Assembly (NCBI RefSeq): GCF_014268755.2
Contig: NZ_CP077093.1
Coordinates: 4,328,001 to 4,392,000 of the forward strand
DNA length: 64,000 bases
Direction of reading: 5' to 3'
Source: Pseudomonas vanderleydeniana
GTDB taxonomy: Bacteria; Pseudomonadota; Gammaproteobacteria; Pseudomonadales; Pseudomonadaceae
The notes below the pieces were generated by a model that saw nothing but the letters and a program-made list of their open reading frames with translations, was not told where the DNA came from and did not search any database. Below, one piece after another: positions 37,342 through 45,331 of the stretch; the stretch's first letter is position 1, and the number at the start of each line of letters is the position of its first letter. The position numbers and the translations under genes were made by a program.

Positions 37342-38895
37342 ATGCAGTTGATCGAACATTCTGACTCGCCCCGCTACGTCCGCCTGCACGACGACGACAA
37401 TGTCGTGGTGGTGGTCAATGACGGCGGCCTGGGCGAAGGCGCCCGCTTCTCCGACGGCCTGACGCTGGTGGAAGCCGTACCGCAGAGCCACAAGGTCGCC
37501 ACCGTGTTGATCGCCAAGGGCGAACCGGTTCGCCGCTACGGCCAGATCATCGGCTACGCCCTGGAAGACCTGCGCCAAGGCAGCTGGGTCCAGGAAAGCC
37601 AACTGGCCATGCCGTCCGCCCCCGAGCTGGACAGCCTGCCACGCTGCGATGCCGTGCCTGACGCCCTGCCCCCGCTGGAAGGCTTCACCTTCGAAGGCTA
37701 CCGCAACGCCGACGGCACCGTCGGTACCCGCAACATCCTCGGCATCACCACCACCGTGCAATGCGTGACCGGCGTGCTCGAACACGCGGTCAAGCGCATC
37801 AAGGCCGAGCTGCTGCCCCAATACCCCAACGTCGATGACGTGGTCGCCCTCACCCACAGCTACGGCTGCGGCGTGGCGATCAACGCCCGCGACGCCTACA
37901 TCCCGATCCGTACCGTGCGCAACCTGGCGCGCAACCCCAACCTGGGCGGCGAAGCGCTGGTCATCAGCCTCGGCTGCGAGAAGCTGCAGGCCGGCCAGGT
38001 GATGCACGACAACGACCCCTCGGTCGACCTGAGCGAGCCGTGGCTGTATCGCCTGCAGGACGCGAGCATGGGCTTCAGCGAAATGATCGAGCAGATCATG
38101 GGCCTGGCCGAAACGCGCCTGAAGAAACTCGACCAGCGCCGCCGTGAAAGCGTGCCGGCCAGCGAGCTGATCCTCGGCATGCAGTGTGGCGGCAGCGACG
38201 CCTTCTCCGGCATCACCGCCAACCCGGCCCTGGGCTACGCCGCCGACCTGCTGGTACGCGCCGGCGCCACCGTGCTGTTCTCGGAAGTGACCGAAGTGCG
38301 CGACGCGATCTACATGCTCACCTCCCGCGCCGAGAACCAGGACGTCGCCGACGCCCTCGTCCGTGAGATGGACTGGTACGACCGCTACCTGCAACAAGGC
38401 GCCGCCGACCGCAGCGCCAACACCACGCCCGGCAACAAGAAAGGCGGCCTGTCGAACATCGTCGAGAAATCCCTCGGCTCGATCGTCAAGTCCGGCAGCG
38501 GCGCCATCCAGGGCGTACTCGGCCCGGGCGAGCGCGTCAACCGCAAGGGCCTGATCTTCTGCGCCACTCCGGCCAGCGACTTCGTCTGCGGCACCCTGCA
38601 ACTGGCCGCCGGCATGAACCTGCACGTGTTCACCACCGGTCGCGGTACCCCGTACGGCCTGGCCATGGCCCCGGTGGTCAAGGTGTGCACCCGCACCGAG
38701 CTGGCCGAGCGCTGGCCCGACCTGATCGACATCGACGCCGGGCGCATCGCCACCGGCCGTTCGAGCATCGAGGAACTGGGCTGGGAGCTGTTCCACTACT
38801 ACCTGGATGTCGCCAGCGGCCGCAAGCAGACCTGGGCCGAGCAGCACAAGCTGCACAACGACATCACCCTGTTCAACCCGGCGCCAATCACCTGA
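37342..38895 (+). CDS. garD: Galactarate dehydratase
   Basis: The 517-residue member of the UxaA/GarD family has an N-terminal SAF domain (1-75) and the large catalytic region. Conserved stretches are [33 protein letters not shown] and [19 protein letters not shown]. The His/Cys residues there are expected to hold iron. It dehydrates galactarate to 5-dehydro-4-deoxyglucarate, the KdgD substrate. ATG at 37342 has GAAAGG upstream. It is the third gene of the operon. Confidence 0.95.
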   Translation: MQLIEHSDSPRYVRLHDDDNVVVVVNDGGLGEGARFSDGLTLVEAVPQSHKVATVLIAKGEPVRRYGQIIGYALEDLRQGSWVQESQLAMPSAPELDSLPRCDAVPDALPPLEGFTFEGYRNADGTVGTRNILGITTTVQCVTGVLEHAVKRIKAELLPQYPNVDDVVALTHSYGCGVAINARDAYIPIRTVRNLARNPNLGGEALVISLGCEKLQAGQVMHDNDPSVDLSEPWLYRLQDASMGFSEMIEQIMGLAETRLKKLDQRRRESVPASELILGMQCGGSDAFSGITANPALGYAADLLVRAGATVLFSEVTEVRDAIYMLTSRAENQDVADALVREMDWYDRYLQQGAADRSANTTPGNKKGGLSNIVEKSLGSIVKSGSGAIQGVLGPGERVNRKGLIFCATPASDFVCGTLQLAAGMNLHVFTTGRGTPYGLAMAPVVKVCTRTELAERWPDLIDIDAGRIATGRSSIEELGWELFHYYLDVASGRKQTWAEQHKLHNDITLFNPAPIT

Positions 38896-38932
38896 TGCAC
38901 CGATCTGGCTCGTCCTATCCCTGTATTGCGGC

Positions 38933-39040
38933 CCCTGTGGGAGCGGGCTTGCCCGCGAACACCGGCAAAGCCGGTGCCCTACACCGCGGTACCTGCTTCG
39001 CGGGCAAGTCGGGTCGCCGCACCGCCGGCTCCTACAGGGA
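38933..39040. repeat. Inverted REP pair (BIME) between garD and the aldehyde dehydrogenase
   Basis: Two Pseudomonas REP units face each other: CCTGTGGGAGCGGGCTTGCC from 38934 and TTCGCGGGCAAGTCGGGTCG onward to CTCCTACAGGGA at 39040. They match the common REP of fluorescent Pseudomonas (GGGAGCGGGCTTGCCCGCGA). The position inside the operon suggests a role in messenger stability or supercoiling. Confidence 0.88.
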
Positions 39041-39099
39041 ATCGAGCCAGCCCATTCCATCCGCATTCCTTCCTTCACTTCTCTCTAAAGGAGCATTCC

Positions 39100-40680
39100 A
39101 TGCCTGAGATCCTCGGCCACAACTTCATCGCCGGTCAGCGCAGCGCCGCTGGCACCCAGCGTCTGCAGAGCCTGGACGCCACCACTGGCGAAGCCCTGCC
39201 CTACCACTTCGCCCAGGCCACCGAAACCGAAGTGGACCAGGCGGCCAAGGCCGCTGCCGCCGCTTTCGCCGAGTTCCGCCAACTGGCCCCAGCCCGTCGC
39301 GCCGAATTCCTCGACGCCATCGCCGCCGAACTGGATGAGCTGGACGACAGCTTCGTCGCCGTCGTCTGCCGCGAAACCGCCCTGCCCGCTGCCCGTATCC
39401 AGGGTGAGCGCGGCCGTACCAGCGGCCAGATGCGCCTGTTCGCCCAGGTGCTGCGTCGTGGCGACTTCCTCGGTGCACGTATCGACCTGGCCCTGCCTGA
39501 GCGTCAACCCCTGCCACGCGTCGACCTGCGCCAGATGCGCATCGGTGTAGGCCCGGTTGCCGTGTTCGGCGCCAGCAACTTCCCACTGGCCTTCTCCACC
39601 GCCGGTGGTGACACCGCTGCGGCCCTGGCGGCAGGTTGCCCAGTCGTGTTCAAGGCCCACAGCGGCCACATGGCGACGGCCGACCTGGTCGGTTGCGCCA
39701 TCCAGCGTGCGGCCGAGCGTACCGGCATGCCAAAAGGCGTGTTCAACATGGTCTTCGGCGGTGGCGTTGGCGAGTGGCTGGTCAAGCACCCGGCCATCCA
39801 GGCCGTTGGTTTCACCGGTTCCCTGAAAGGTGGTGACGCCCTGTGCCGCATGGCCGCCGAGCGTCCACAGCCGATCCCGGTGTTCGCCGAGATGTCCAGC
39901 ATCAACCCGGTGATCGTCCTGCCGGGCGCCCTGGCCAAGCGTGGCGAAGCCATCGCGCGCGAACTGGCAGGCTCCGTCTGCCTGGGTGCCGGCCAGTTCT
40001 GCACCAACCCGGGCCTGGTCATCGGCCTGCAATCGCCACAGTACAGCCAACTGCTGGGTGAGCTGGGTCAGCACCTGGACCAGCAGGCGGGCCAGACCAT
40101 GCTCAACGCCGGTGGCCTGCGCAGCTACGTCGGCGGCCTGGAGCACCTGAAGGCTCACGCCGGTATCGAGCACCTGGCCGGTCAAACCCAGGAAGGCAGC
40201 CAGGCCCGTGCCCAGCTGTTCAAGGCTGATGCCCGCCTGCTGGTGGAATCCGATCCACTGCTGCAGGAAGAAGTCTTCGGCCCGACCACCGTCGCCGTCG
40301 AGGTCAAGGACAACGAGCAACTGCGCGCTGCCCTGCTCGGCCTGCGTGGCCAGCTGACCGCCACCCTGATCGGTGAAGCGGAAGACTTCGAAGCCTTCGC
40401 CTGGCTGGTGCCACTGCTGGAAGAGAAAGTCGGCCGTATCCTGATCAACGGCTACCCGACTGGTGTGGAAGTGTGTGATGCGATGGTTCACGGTGGTCCG
40501 TACCCAGCGACTTCCGATGCCCGTGGTACTTCGGTGGGTACCCTGGCGATCGATCGTTTCCTGCGTCCGGTTTGCTACCAGAACTACCCGCAGTCGCTGC
40601 TGCCTGAGGCACTGCGCGATGGCAACCCGTTGGGGCTGCGTCGACTTGTGAGTGGGCAGTGGAGTGATGCGGCGATCTGA
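39100..40680 (+). CDS. 2-oxoglutarate semialdehyde dehydrogenase (NADP aldehyde dehydrogenase)
   Basis: The 526-residue aldehyde dehydrogenase has the cofactor region GPVAVFGASNFPLAFSTAGG, the general-base Glu in VFAEMSSINPV and the catalytic Cys in GAGQFCTNPG. This class oxidises 2,5-dioxopentanoate to 2-oxoglutarate, completing the glucarate/galactarate route of the operon. ATG at 39100 has AAAGGAG upstream. The last ~410 bases and the terminator recur as a ~95% identical copy at 43330-43779, on the far side of an inserted gene pair. Confidence 0.95.
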   Translation: MPEILGHNFIAGQRSAAGTQRLQSLDATTGEALPYHFAQATETEVDQAAKAAAAAFAEFRQLAPARRAEFLDAIAAELDELDDSFVAVVCRETALPAARIQGERGRTSGQMRLFAQVLRRGDFLGARIDLALPERQPLPRVDLRQMRIGVGPVAVFGASNFPLAFSTAGGDTAAALAAGCPVVFKAHSGHMATADLVGCAIQRAAERTGMPKGVFNMVFGGGVGEWLVKHPAIQAVGFTGSLKGGDALCRMAAERPQPIPVFAEMSSINPVIVLPGALAKRGEAIARELAGSVCLGAGQFCTNPGLVIGLQSPQYSQLLGELGQHLDQQAGQTMLNAGGLRSYVGGLEHLKAHAGIEHLAGQTQEGSQARAQLFKADARLLVESDPLLQEEVFGPTTVAVEVKDNEQLRAALLGLRGQLTATLIGEAEDFEAFAWLVPLLEEKVGRILINGYPTGVEVCDAMVHGGPYPATSDARGTSVGTLAIDRFLRPVCYQNYPQSLLPEALRDGNPLGLRRLVSGQWSDAAI

Positions 40681-40699
40681 TTGCTGCGTTGATGGAGAG

Positions 40700-40725
40700 A
40701 GCCCCGCTTTGGCGGGGCTTTTTCG
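40700..40725 (+). terminator. Rho-independent terminator of the sugar-acid operon
   Basis: GCCCCGC (40701-40707), loop TTTG, GCGGGGC (40712-40718), then TTTTT. This is a classical terminator 20 bases after the aldehyde dehydrogenase stop. Confidence 0.92.
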
Positions 40726-40924
40726 TTGGGGGGCGTGTGTGAGCTTGAGAAGGACACGGATACCAATCGGCTGGAGTTCATGGATGTGAACGCCAATGGC
40801 GTTAGCGGTCAACCACCATATTCCTGAGCAGGGTAAACGTTGTGATGGCCAGTTCTGACAGCCGCTATGGTTAAATCAAGGTCGAGGCTGTACTCACAAA
40901 TCCGCTAAGCGCACATAGCGATCG

Positions 40925-40960
40925 CTCGCGAACGGCAGCAATCGGTCAGAAGCGGACGTT
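40925..40960 (+). repeat. Copy A of a dispersed intergenic repeat
   Basis: The sequence around AACGGCAGCAATCGGTCAGA and AGCGGACGTT resembles four other intergenic stretches in this window (about 51970-52045, 55633-55675, 57052-57170, 60857-60908). The shared core is like GGCAGCTATTGGCC. No gene is present in 40726-41259 apart from the features listed. Confidence 0.5.
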
Positions 40961-41028
40961 GAAACGGGTTAAAATTTTCTCTCAAGAACAGATTTTTTTG
41001 CGCTGGCGGCATGCGATATGAGTAGAAA

Positions 41029-41054
41029 GGGTTCGAATCCCTATCTCTCTGCCA
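41029..41054 (+). other. tRNA-Ser 3'-end remnant, probable att site of an integrated element
   Basis: GGGTTCGAATCCCTATCTCT runs into CTGCCA, giving a T-arm, acceptor strand and CCA like the 3' end of a Pseudomonas tRNA-Ser. No anticodon or D-arm precedes it, so it is not a tRNA gene. Such 3' ends are the usual core of tyrosine-recombinase attachment sites. Three TTTGTAGC direct repeats follow at 41107, 41120 and 41132, resembling arm-type integrase sites. No integrase gene remains in the window. Confidence 0.6.
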
Positions 41055-41106
41055 TTATAGGAAATCCCTTTCAAATCAATTAGTTACAAAGTTAGCGAAA
41101 CAGCGA

Positions 41107-41139
41107 TTTGTAGCAGTAGTTTGTAGCAATTTTTGTAGC
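41107..41139 (+). repeat. Three TTTGTAGC direct repeats
   Basis: TTTGTAGC occurs at 41107-41114, 41120-41127 and 41132-41139, spaced 13 and 12 bases apart, 53 bases after the tRNA-like end. The spacing near one helical turn suggests a protein-binding array, possibly integrase arm sites. Confidence 0.55.
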
Positions 41140-41259
41140 TACCCAAGACGCACAAGTCGCCGTTTTTTGTGCCTGTCTGAATCATCCTGCCTGCATTTAC
41201 CCCGAAACTTTCCCCTCCTTGTGCTGCACCTCTAATACTTTATCTGAGTGCAGACTTCT

Positions 41260-41470
41260 AAAGGGCTACGGCTCGTAGTGGTGTGTGTCACCGAACCTTT
41301 GACGTCAGGCCGCAGCGTTCACGGAAACGCATGTAGGAGCGTGCTGTAGCGTTTTTACGAGGCAGGAAGCTACGAAGCCCTTTCAATGCGACCTCATGCT
41401 TTCAGGCCAACCACACTGGCTTGTGGTCGAGCAGGGTAGGGCAATCTGATGAGGCTACTATTGCCCTACC
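41260..41470 (+). ncRNA. Highly structured leader or ncRNA upstream of the DUF3800 gene
   Basis: A long closing stem pairs AAAGGGCT (41260-41267) with AGCCCTTT (41376-41383), extended by CGTAG (41274-41278) with CTACG (41370-41374). Inside are GGTG/CACC (41280-41292) and GCGTT/AACGC (41315-41330) hairpins. Then follow ACCACA/TGTGGT (41410-41427) and a perfect 11-base stem GGTAGGGCAAT/ATTGCCCTACC (41435-41470). It ends 80 bases before the DUF3800 start. Families of conserved RNA motifs named for their position upstream of DUF3800 genes have been reported; this may be one, but I cannot align it here. Confidence 0.6.
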
Positions 41471-41550
41471 TGTGCTGGCTATTAGGCATCACAAAGGATT
41501 AAGATTAGGGAATAGAGAAGCGCTGATCAATTTGAGGAAGGAATCTCGGA

Positions 41551-42738
41551 ATGCATAACATCGAAGTGCCTGAAAAATACAAGCTTTACTACGATGAGTC
41601 GAATAACATGCGAGTCTTCTCCCTGCGAGAGGGAAAGTATAATATTGATAGCGACCCCAATCAAAAAATATCTCCAATATTTGTATTAGCTGGTATTGCG
41701 TTAAAAGAACACCAATCAGATTTGGATTTCGTAGCGCTTCAAGAATCTCTGAGGCTTGATAAATCTGCTGAAGAGTTGAAGTTCAAAAGCATTGTTGCTT
41801 TAAAAGCTGGTTTTACCCCTTATCAAGCTCTGAAATTTACCCTTGGGAATCGCAGAGTTCAGAACATCTTGAGTTGGCTTGTCGAACACAATGTTTCTAT
41901 CCATGTGTTCTCAATAAACACCGCCTTCTGGTCGTCTCTTGATATTGTGGAAGACCTGCTCTGTTTTGATGCGTCTATGGAGGAAACACTAAGTCAGCAC
42001 TACTACAAGGATTGTTTGTATAAGCTGATTAAAAACGACAAGGTTGGATTTATAAATCTGCTTAATGAATTTGGCTACCCCAAAATTGAGAAACCAAAAG
42101 CCGTCCCATTTCTTAAAGCACTTCATGACTTTAATCGAGATGCGTGGGTAAAATTGGTCCCTAAAGATTTGAAAGATGCAGATCCAAATGGATTGTGCGC
42201 CGATCTTATGCGGTTAGGCTTGTTCATGTATAAACGGCTTGAGCTTAATGCTGATGAATTAGAGTTTACTCTCGTCTATGGGAATGATGAAAAATATCTT
42301 ATAGGTGATTTTTCAAATTTCTATGTGAATAGAATTTCTACGTTTCCGGCATCTGAACATATTCTCGATGAAGAGGACAAGGTTAAGCCTCTGATAGACA
42401 GCGTGTTTGCTGCAATGGAAAAAAGTGACACATACGACTACGATTTTATAAAATCAAATGAGAGCCTGCCAATTCAAGTTGCGGATTGTGTGGCAGGAAT
42501 TTTTAGAGTTTTGTTGGCGTATCTGGAAGACTCTTCGCTTGAGGATGTCAAACTCTTTTTGAAAGGCTTAAATCCAATGGAGCAAAAAACCTTTGTCAAG
42601 CTTAAGTCTTTGCTTGAAGGATCTATTGAAGAGTGCGGAATGCTATTTCATACAGTTATGGTTCCGGCAGATATTGAAAAATATGAAGTGCTTTTTGCTG
42701 ACCAGCTAGTCAGGCATGGGCCGAATGGCTTTGTTTAA
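41551..42738 (+). CDS. DUF3800 domain protein
   Basis: The 395-residue protein has the DUF3800 marks: an N-terminal acidic motif YYDESNN (Asp15, Glu16), FVLAGIAL, and a late IQVADCVAG (about 307-315). DUF3800 is predicted to have an RNase-H-like fold and is found in defence islands and mobile elements, but its activity is unproven. The gene is clearly AT-richer than the flanking operon. It is followed 24 bases later by a nuclease-like gene on the same strand, so the two probably work as a pair. AGGAAGG lies near the start as ribosome site. Confidence 0.82.
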   Translation: MHNIEVPEKYKLYYDESNNMRVFSLREGKYNIDSDPNQKISPIFVLAGIALKEHQSDLDFVALQESLRLDKSAEELKFKSIVALKAGFTPYQALKFTLGNRRVQNILSWLVEHNVSIHVFSINTAFWSSLDIVEDLLCFDASMEETLSQHYYKDCLYKLIKNDKVGFINLLNEFGYPKIEKPKAVPFLKALHDFNRDAWVKLVPKDLKDADPNGLCADLMRLGLFMYKRLELNADELEFTLVYGNDEKYLIGDFSNFYVNRISTFPASEHILDEEDKVKPLIDSVFAAMEKSDTYDYDFIKSNESLPIQVADCVAGIFRVLLAYLEDSSLEDVKLFLKGLNPMEQKTFVKLKSLLEGSIEECGMLFHTVMVPADIEKYEVLFADQLVRHGPNGFV

Positions 42739-42762
42739 AAAACATGCTAAGCAGAAATAGAG

Positions 42763-43263
42763 ATGTCTGAACACTCACTGCATTCGTCATACCGTGAAAA
42801 GTTGATTGAGCACTTGCTCATCGGCGAGCTACTGAAGTTTTCGTGGCTAAACAAAGACTTCACCCTCGAAATAGCTAAGCCGGAAGTCGATAACTCAGGC
42901 TACGACATTATTGCTGAGTCAAATGGGATCATCAGGCATACCCAGCTCAAGGCGGCGTTCGTGGTGTCTGCCACGGCATCGCAGAAAATCCATATCGCCT
43001 TGTCAAAGAAACCATCTGGTTGCGTGGTGCTGGTCTATTTCAACAATGAAACCCTCGAGCTGGGGCCGTATTATTTCTATGGGGCGGCTCCAGGGTTTCC
43101 CTTGCCAAGTCTGGATCATCTGAAAATCGCGAAGCACACGAAAGGCGATGCTGGTGGCGTAAAAGCGCAAAGGCCCAATATTCGAGTGTTGAACAGAGGC
43201 CAGTTCGAAAAGCTGAATACGGTAAATGACCTGTATGAAAAGCTTTTCGGTAGCCCCCCCTAA
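42763..43263 (+). CDS. Probable PD-(D/E)XK nuclease-like protein
   Basis: The 166-residue protein has an N-terminal helix with Glu15/Glu22 (EHLLIGELL), then NSGYDIIAES (Asp48) and HTQLKAAF (Gln61, Lys63). This is the helix-Asp-QxK pattern of PD-(D/E)XK nuclease-fold proteins. GCVVLVYF and LELGPYYFYG are conserved in the small family I recall, in which such proteins are annotated only as hypothetical. It is coupled to the DUF3800 gene. Its stop lies 67 bases before the duplicated aldehyde dehydrogenase end. Confidence 0.6.
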   Translation: MSEHSLHSSYREKLIEHLLIGELLKFSWLNKDFTLEIAKPEVDNSGYDIIAESNGIIRHTQLKAAFVVSATASQKIHIALSKKPSGCVVLVYFNNETLELGPYYFYGAAPGFPLPSLDHLKIAKHTKGDAGGVKAQRPNIRVLNRGQFEKLNTVNDLYEKLFGSPP

Positions 43264-43329
43264 CCAGAACAAACTGAGATGCAGACGAGGGAAGCAATTC
43301 AAGCAGACAAGGTGACGGATCTATTTTCT

Positions 43330-43718
43330 AAGAAGTCTTCGGCCCGATCACCGTCGCCGTCAAGGACAGCGAGCAACTGCGCGCTGCCCTGCTCGGCCTG
43401 CGTGGTCAACTGATCGCCACCCTGATCGGTGAAGCGGAAGACTTCGAAGCCTTCGCCTGGCTGGTGTCACTGCTGGAAGAGAAAGTCGGCCGTATCCTGA
43501 TCAACGGCTACCCGACTGGCGTTGAAGTGTGTGATGCGATGGTTCACGGTGGTCCGTACCCGGCGACTTCCGATGCCCGTGGGACGTCGGTGGGTACCCT
43601 GGCGATCGATCGCTTCCTGCGTCCGGTGTGCTACCAGAACTACCCGCAGTCGCTGCTGCCTGAGGCGCTGCGTGATGGCAACCCGTTGGGGCTGCGTCGC
43701 CTGGTGAATGGGCAGTAG
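43330..43718 (+). pseudogene. Truncated copy of the aldehyde dehydrogenase 3' end
   Basis: The segment 43330-43779 matches 40268-40723 with about 22 mismatches and a six-base in-frame gap by eye. It starts mid-gene (AAGAAGTCTTCGGCCCGA) and ends after the same terminator. Most 3'-half differences are synonymous. The Trp codon near the end has become TAG, removing the last five residues. No start or catalytic region is present. It is the second flank of the DUF3800 module. Confidence 0.92.
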
Positions 43719-43756
43719 AGTGATGCGGCGATCTGATTGCGGCGTTGGTAGAGAGA

Positions 43757-43780
43757 GCCCCGCTTTGGCGGGGCTTTTTA
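43757..43780 (+). terminator. Duplicated terminator behind the aldehyde dehydrogenase fragment
   Basis: This is the same GCCCCGC-TTTG-GCGGGGC-TTTTT structure as at 40700-40725, carried along in the duplicated segment. Confidence 0.88.
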
Positions 43781-43836
43781 TTTCCGGAGCGGTGCATGTC
43801 CGCTTGAAGGGAGGAGCGACCTCCCCCTGAGGGTCT

Positions 43837-44205
43837 TCAGTTTTCGGGGGATATCTGGTTCGCTACAGGGACGCCATCCAGCAGCGCATCGACCACTGCC
43901 CGTGCCATCTCCACGGAATGCAGCATGCTCCAGAACAATGCCCGCTCGAAAGGATCGGTGTGCAGGCTGAGTTCGTCGCCGTTGAGTTCTGCCGTTTCGA
44001 GCAGGCGCGAGACGTGGGCCAGCGCGTCATAGGCAGTGACGCCCTGCTGGATGACGAACAAGGAAGGTTTATTAACGGATTCTGGAGCAACGGGGCGGAA
44101 ACGGGTGAATGTGAGACTGTCGAGTAAGCGGGTGCTGGATGCTGTGTTGTCTGTGCCGAAAGCCCTGTTGGCAGGCGGCGGATCAGGGATAATTTTCTTG
44201 GTCAT
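43837..44205 (-). CDS. DUF3077 family protein
   Basis: The 122-residue protein starts at ATG 44205 with AAGGAA about ten bases upstream. Its second half (LFVIQQGVTAYDALAHVSRL and FWSMLHSVEMARAVVDALLDG) matches the DUF3077 family, small proteins widespread and often multicopy in Pseudomonas, of unknown role. The first 40 residues are variable. Its 5' leader is homologous to the leader of the DUF6124 gene at 52388, although the proteins differ. Confidence 0.78.
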   Translation of the reverse strand: MTKKIIPDPPPANRAFGTDNTASSTRLLDSLTFTRFRPVAPESVNKPSLFVIQQGVTAYDALAHVSRLLETAELNGDELSLHTDPFERALFWSMLHSVEMARAVVDALLDGVPVANQISPEN

Positions 44206-44223
44206 GGTGGAGTTCCTTTGTTG

Positions 44224-44340
44224 GGTCAGGAGCCCGTCACCTACGCTGCAAAACGAGGGGTGGCGAGCCGTACACAGGTTTGCAGACCGGCAACAAAGGA
44301 ACCGGCAGGCCGAAGCCTCCTGCGCACAGCTCGCCATAAC
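44224..44340 (-). promoter_or_regulatory. Structured 5' leader of the DUF3077 gene
   Basis: Read on the minus strand, the leader has an outer stem GGCGAGC (44329-44335) with GCTCGCC (44262-44268). Inside are AGGC-TTCG-GCCT and a CCGG/CCGG stem, followed by the conserved TGTGTACGGC. The order and much of the sequence are the same as in the leader at 52253-52387, with paired substitutions in two stems. A probable intrinsic terminator hairpin (GCCGC-GATCA-GCGGC-ATTTTTT) lies just 5' of it at 44348-44369. Confidence 0.7.
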
Positions 44341-44347
44341 GCGAACG

Positions 44348-44369
44348 AAAAAATGCCGCTGATCGCGGC
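44348..44369 (-). terminator. Intrinsic-terminator-like hairpin 5' of the DUF3077 leader
   Basis: On the minus strand GCCGC, GATCA, GCGGC is followed by ATTTTTT. It could end an upstream RNA or act as an attenuator. The remaining 44370-44713 shows no convincing gene. Confidence 0.55.
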
Positions 44370-44713
44370 GTTGTGCGCCTTTGTTGTCCCGGGCTGCAAA
44401 ACCCGTATCGCTGAATTTGCAGCGACCTTGGGACTGTAGCCATGACCTTTGGCGCACACAATATTGTCCCACGCCTGAATCGTGTGGGAAATATTAGATT
44501 TTTAGGAAGACCCTTCCACCTTGACCTTAGAAGCTAGGTAACATGAAGCGCTAGGGGGCAGGACGCCGTGCGAAGCCACGGCACAGACTTCCAAAACCAC
44601 TGAGTAGCTCGGCTTTAGATAGGGCCTCGGAAGACTTAGGTCACCGGAGCCTTTTCGTATCCAGCTCCACCCCAGAGCCCTGCAATCACGACCGTTGCAT
44701 TGGAGCCGGACTC

Positions 44714-45092
44714 TCAAGGCAATTTAGGAGTCAACCAGGTCTCGACAGTGTCGCTGCCGTACTCGGCTTTCCATTCCTTCAGCAGCTTGTGGATGCCGCC
44801 TTTGGTCTCGATGTTCTCGCCGTTATGCGGGTTCTTATACTGCTTGGCCTGGCTGGCGCAGCGCGGCTACTTTTCAGCCACTGTTAGGAGCAGTTGCACG
44901 ACGGTTCGCCTGCGGATCCAGAATGTTGACCACGTCTCGAAGGCTGCAGCCATACTCGACGAGTAGGTTACGCAGTTTGGTTTCAAACTCAATTTCCTTC
45001 TACAGCTCTGAGCTGCCCTTGAGTACTTCGAGCTCAGCGAGCTGGGCGGCGAGTTGCTGCTCGAGTTGGCGGAATTCTGCCAGGCGGGACAT
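44714..45092 (-). pseudogene. Broken MvaT-family (H-NS-like) xenogeneic silencer gene
   Basis: From ATG 45092 the minus strand reads MSRLAEFRQLEQQLAAQLAE, then a TAG, then continues with KEIEFETKLRNLLVEYGCSL and RDVVNILDP. After a frame change, KQYKNPHNGENIETKGG and KEWKAEYGSDTVETWL follow, ending at a TGA at 44714. These match the coiled-coil oligomerisation region and the C-terminal AT-hook-like DNA-binding region (KQYKNPHNGE) of MvaT/MvaU. The nonsense codon and the frameshift make it non-functional. Confidence 0.85.
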
Positions 45093-45331
45093 GGGGTGGC
45101 TTTCCTTGTGTGGAGGTAGGACTAGAGCCGCGATACTGAACATTATACACCCAATGTACCTGTGCATTTCCTCGTGGAACCTCCTAGTCAATTGGGCCAT
45201 TTTAGGGGCCAAGCGCGAAATAAAGTTCATCCGACGAGGCCCCCACCTAGCTCGTTTGTCGCAGGAGAAACACCAAGCGAAACGGTTGTAGTATCATTCT
45301 GGCACTACACAGCCATCCAGAAGGGATTCAG

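Noticed and set aside
41001..41054. Complete tRNA gene
   Set aside because: Only the T-arm and acceptor end are present; no D-arm, anticodon arm or 5' acceptor strand can be found upstream.
41107..41139. TTTGTAGC repeats considered as a CRISPR array
   Set aside because: Repeat units are only eight bases and spacers four to five bases; not a CRISPR pattern.
44640..44705. Stretch with TTCGTATCCAGCTCCACCCC, resembling the 3' end of tmRNA
   Set aside because: The match to the tmRNA T-arm and acceptor is partial and lacks the final CCA context; too weak to call an attachment site.
45000..45230. 76-codon minus-strand frame
   Set aside because: It is the N-terminal part of the mvaT pseudogene read through an upstream start, not a separate gene.
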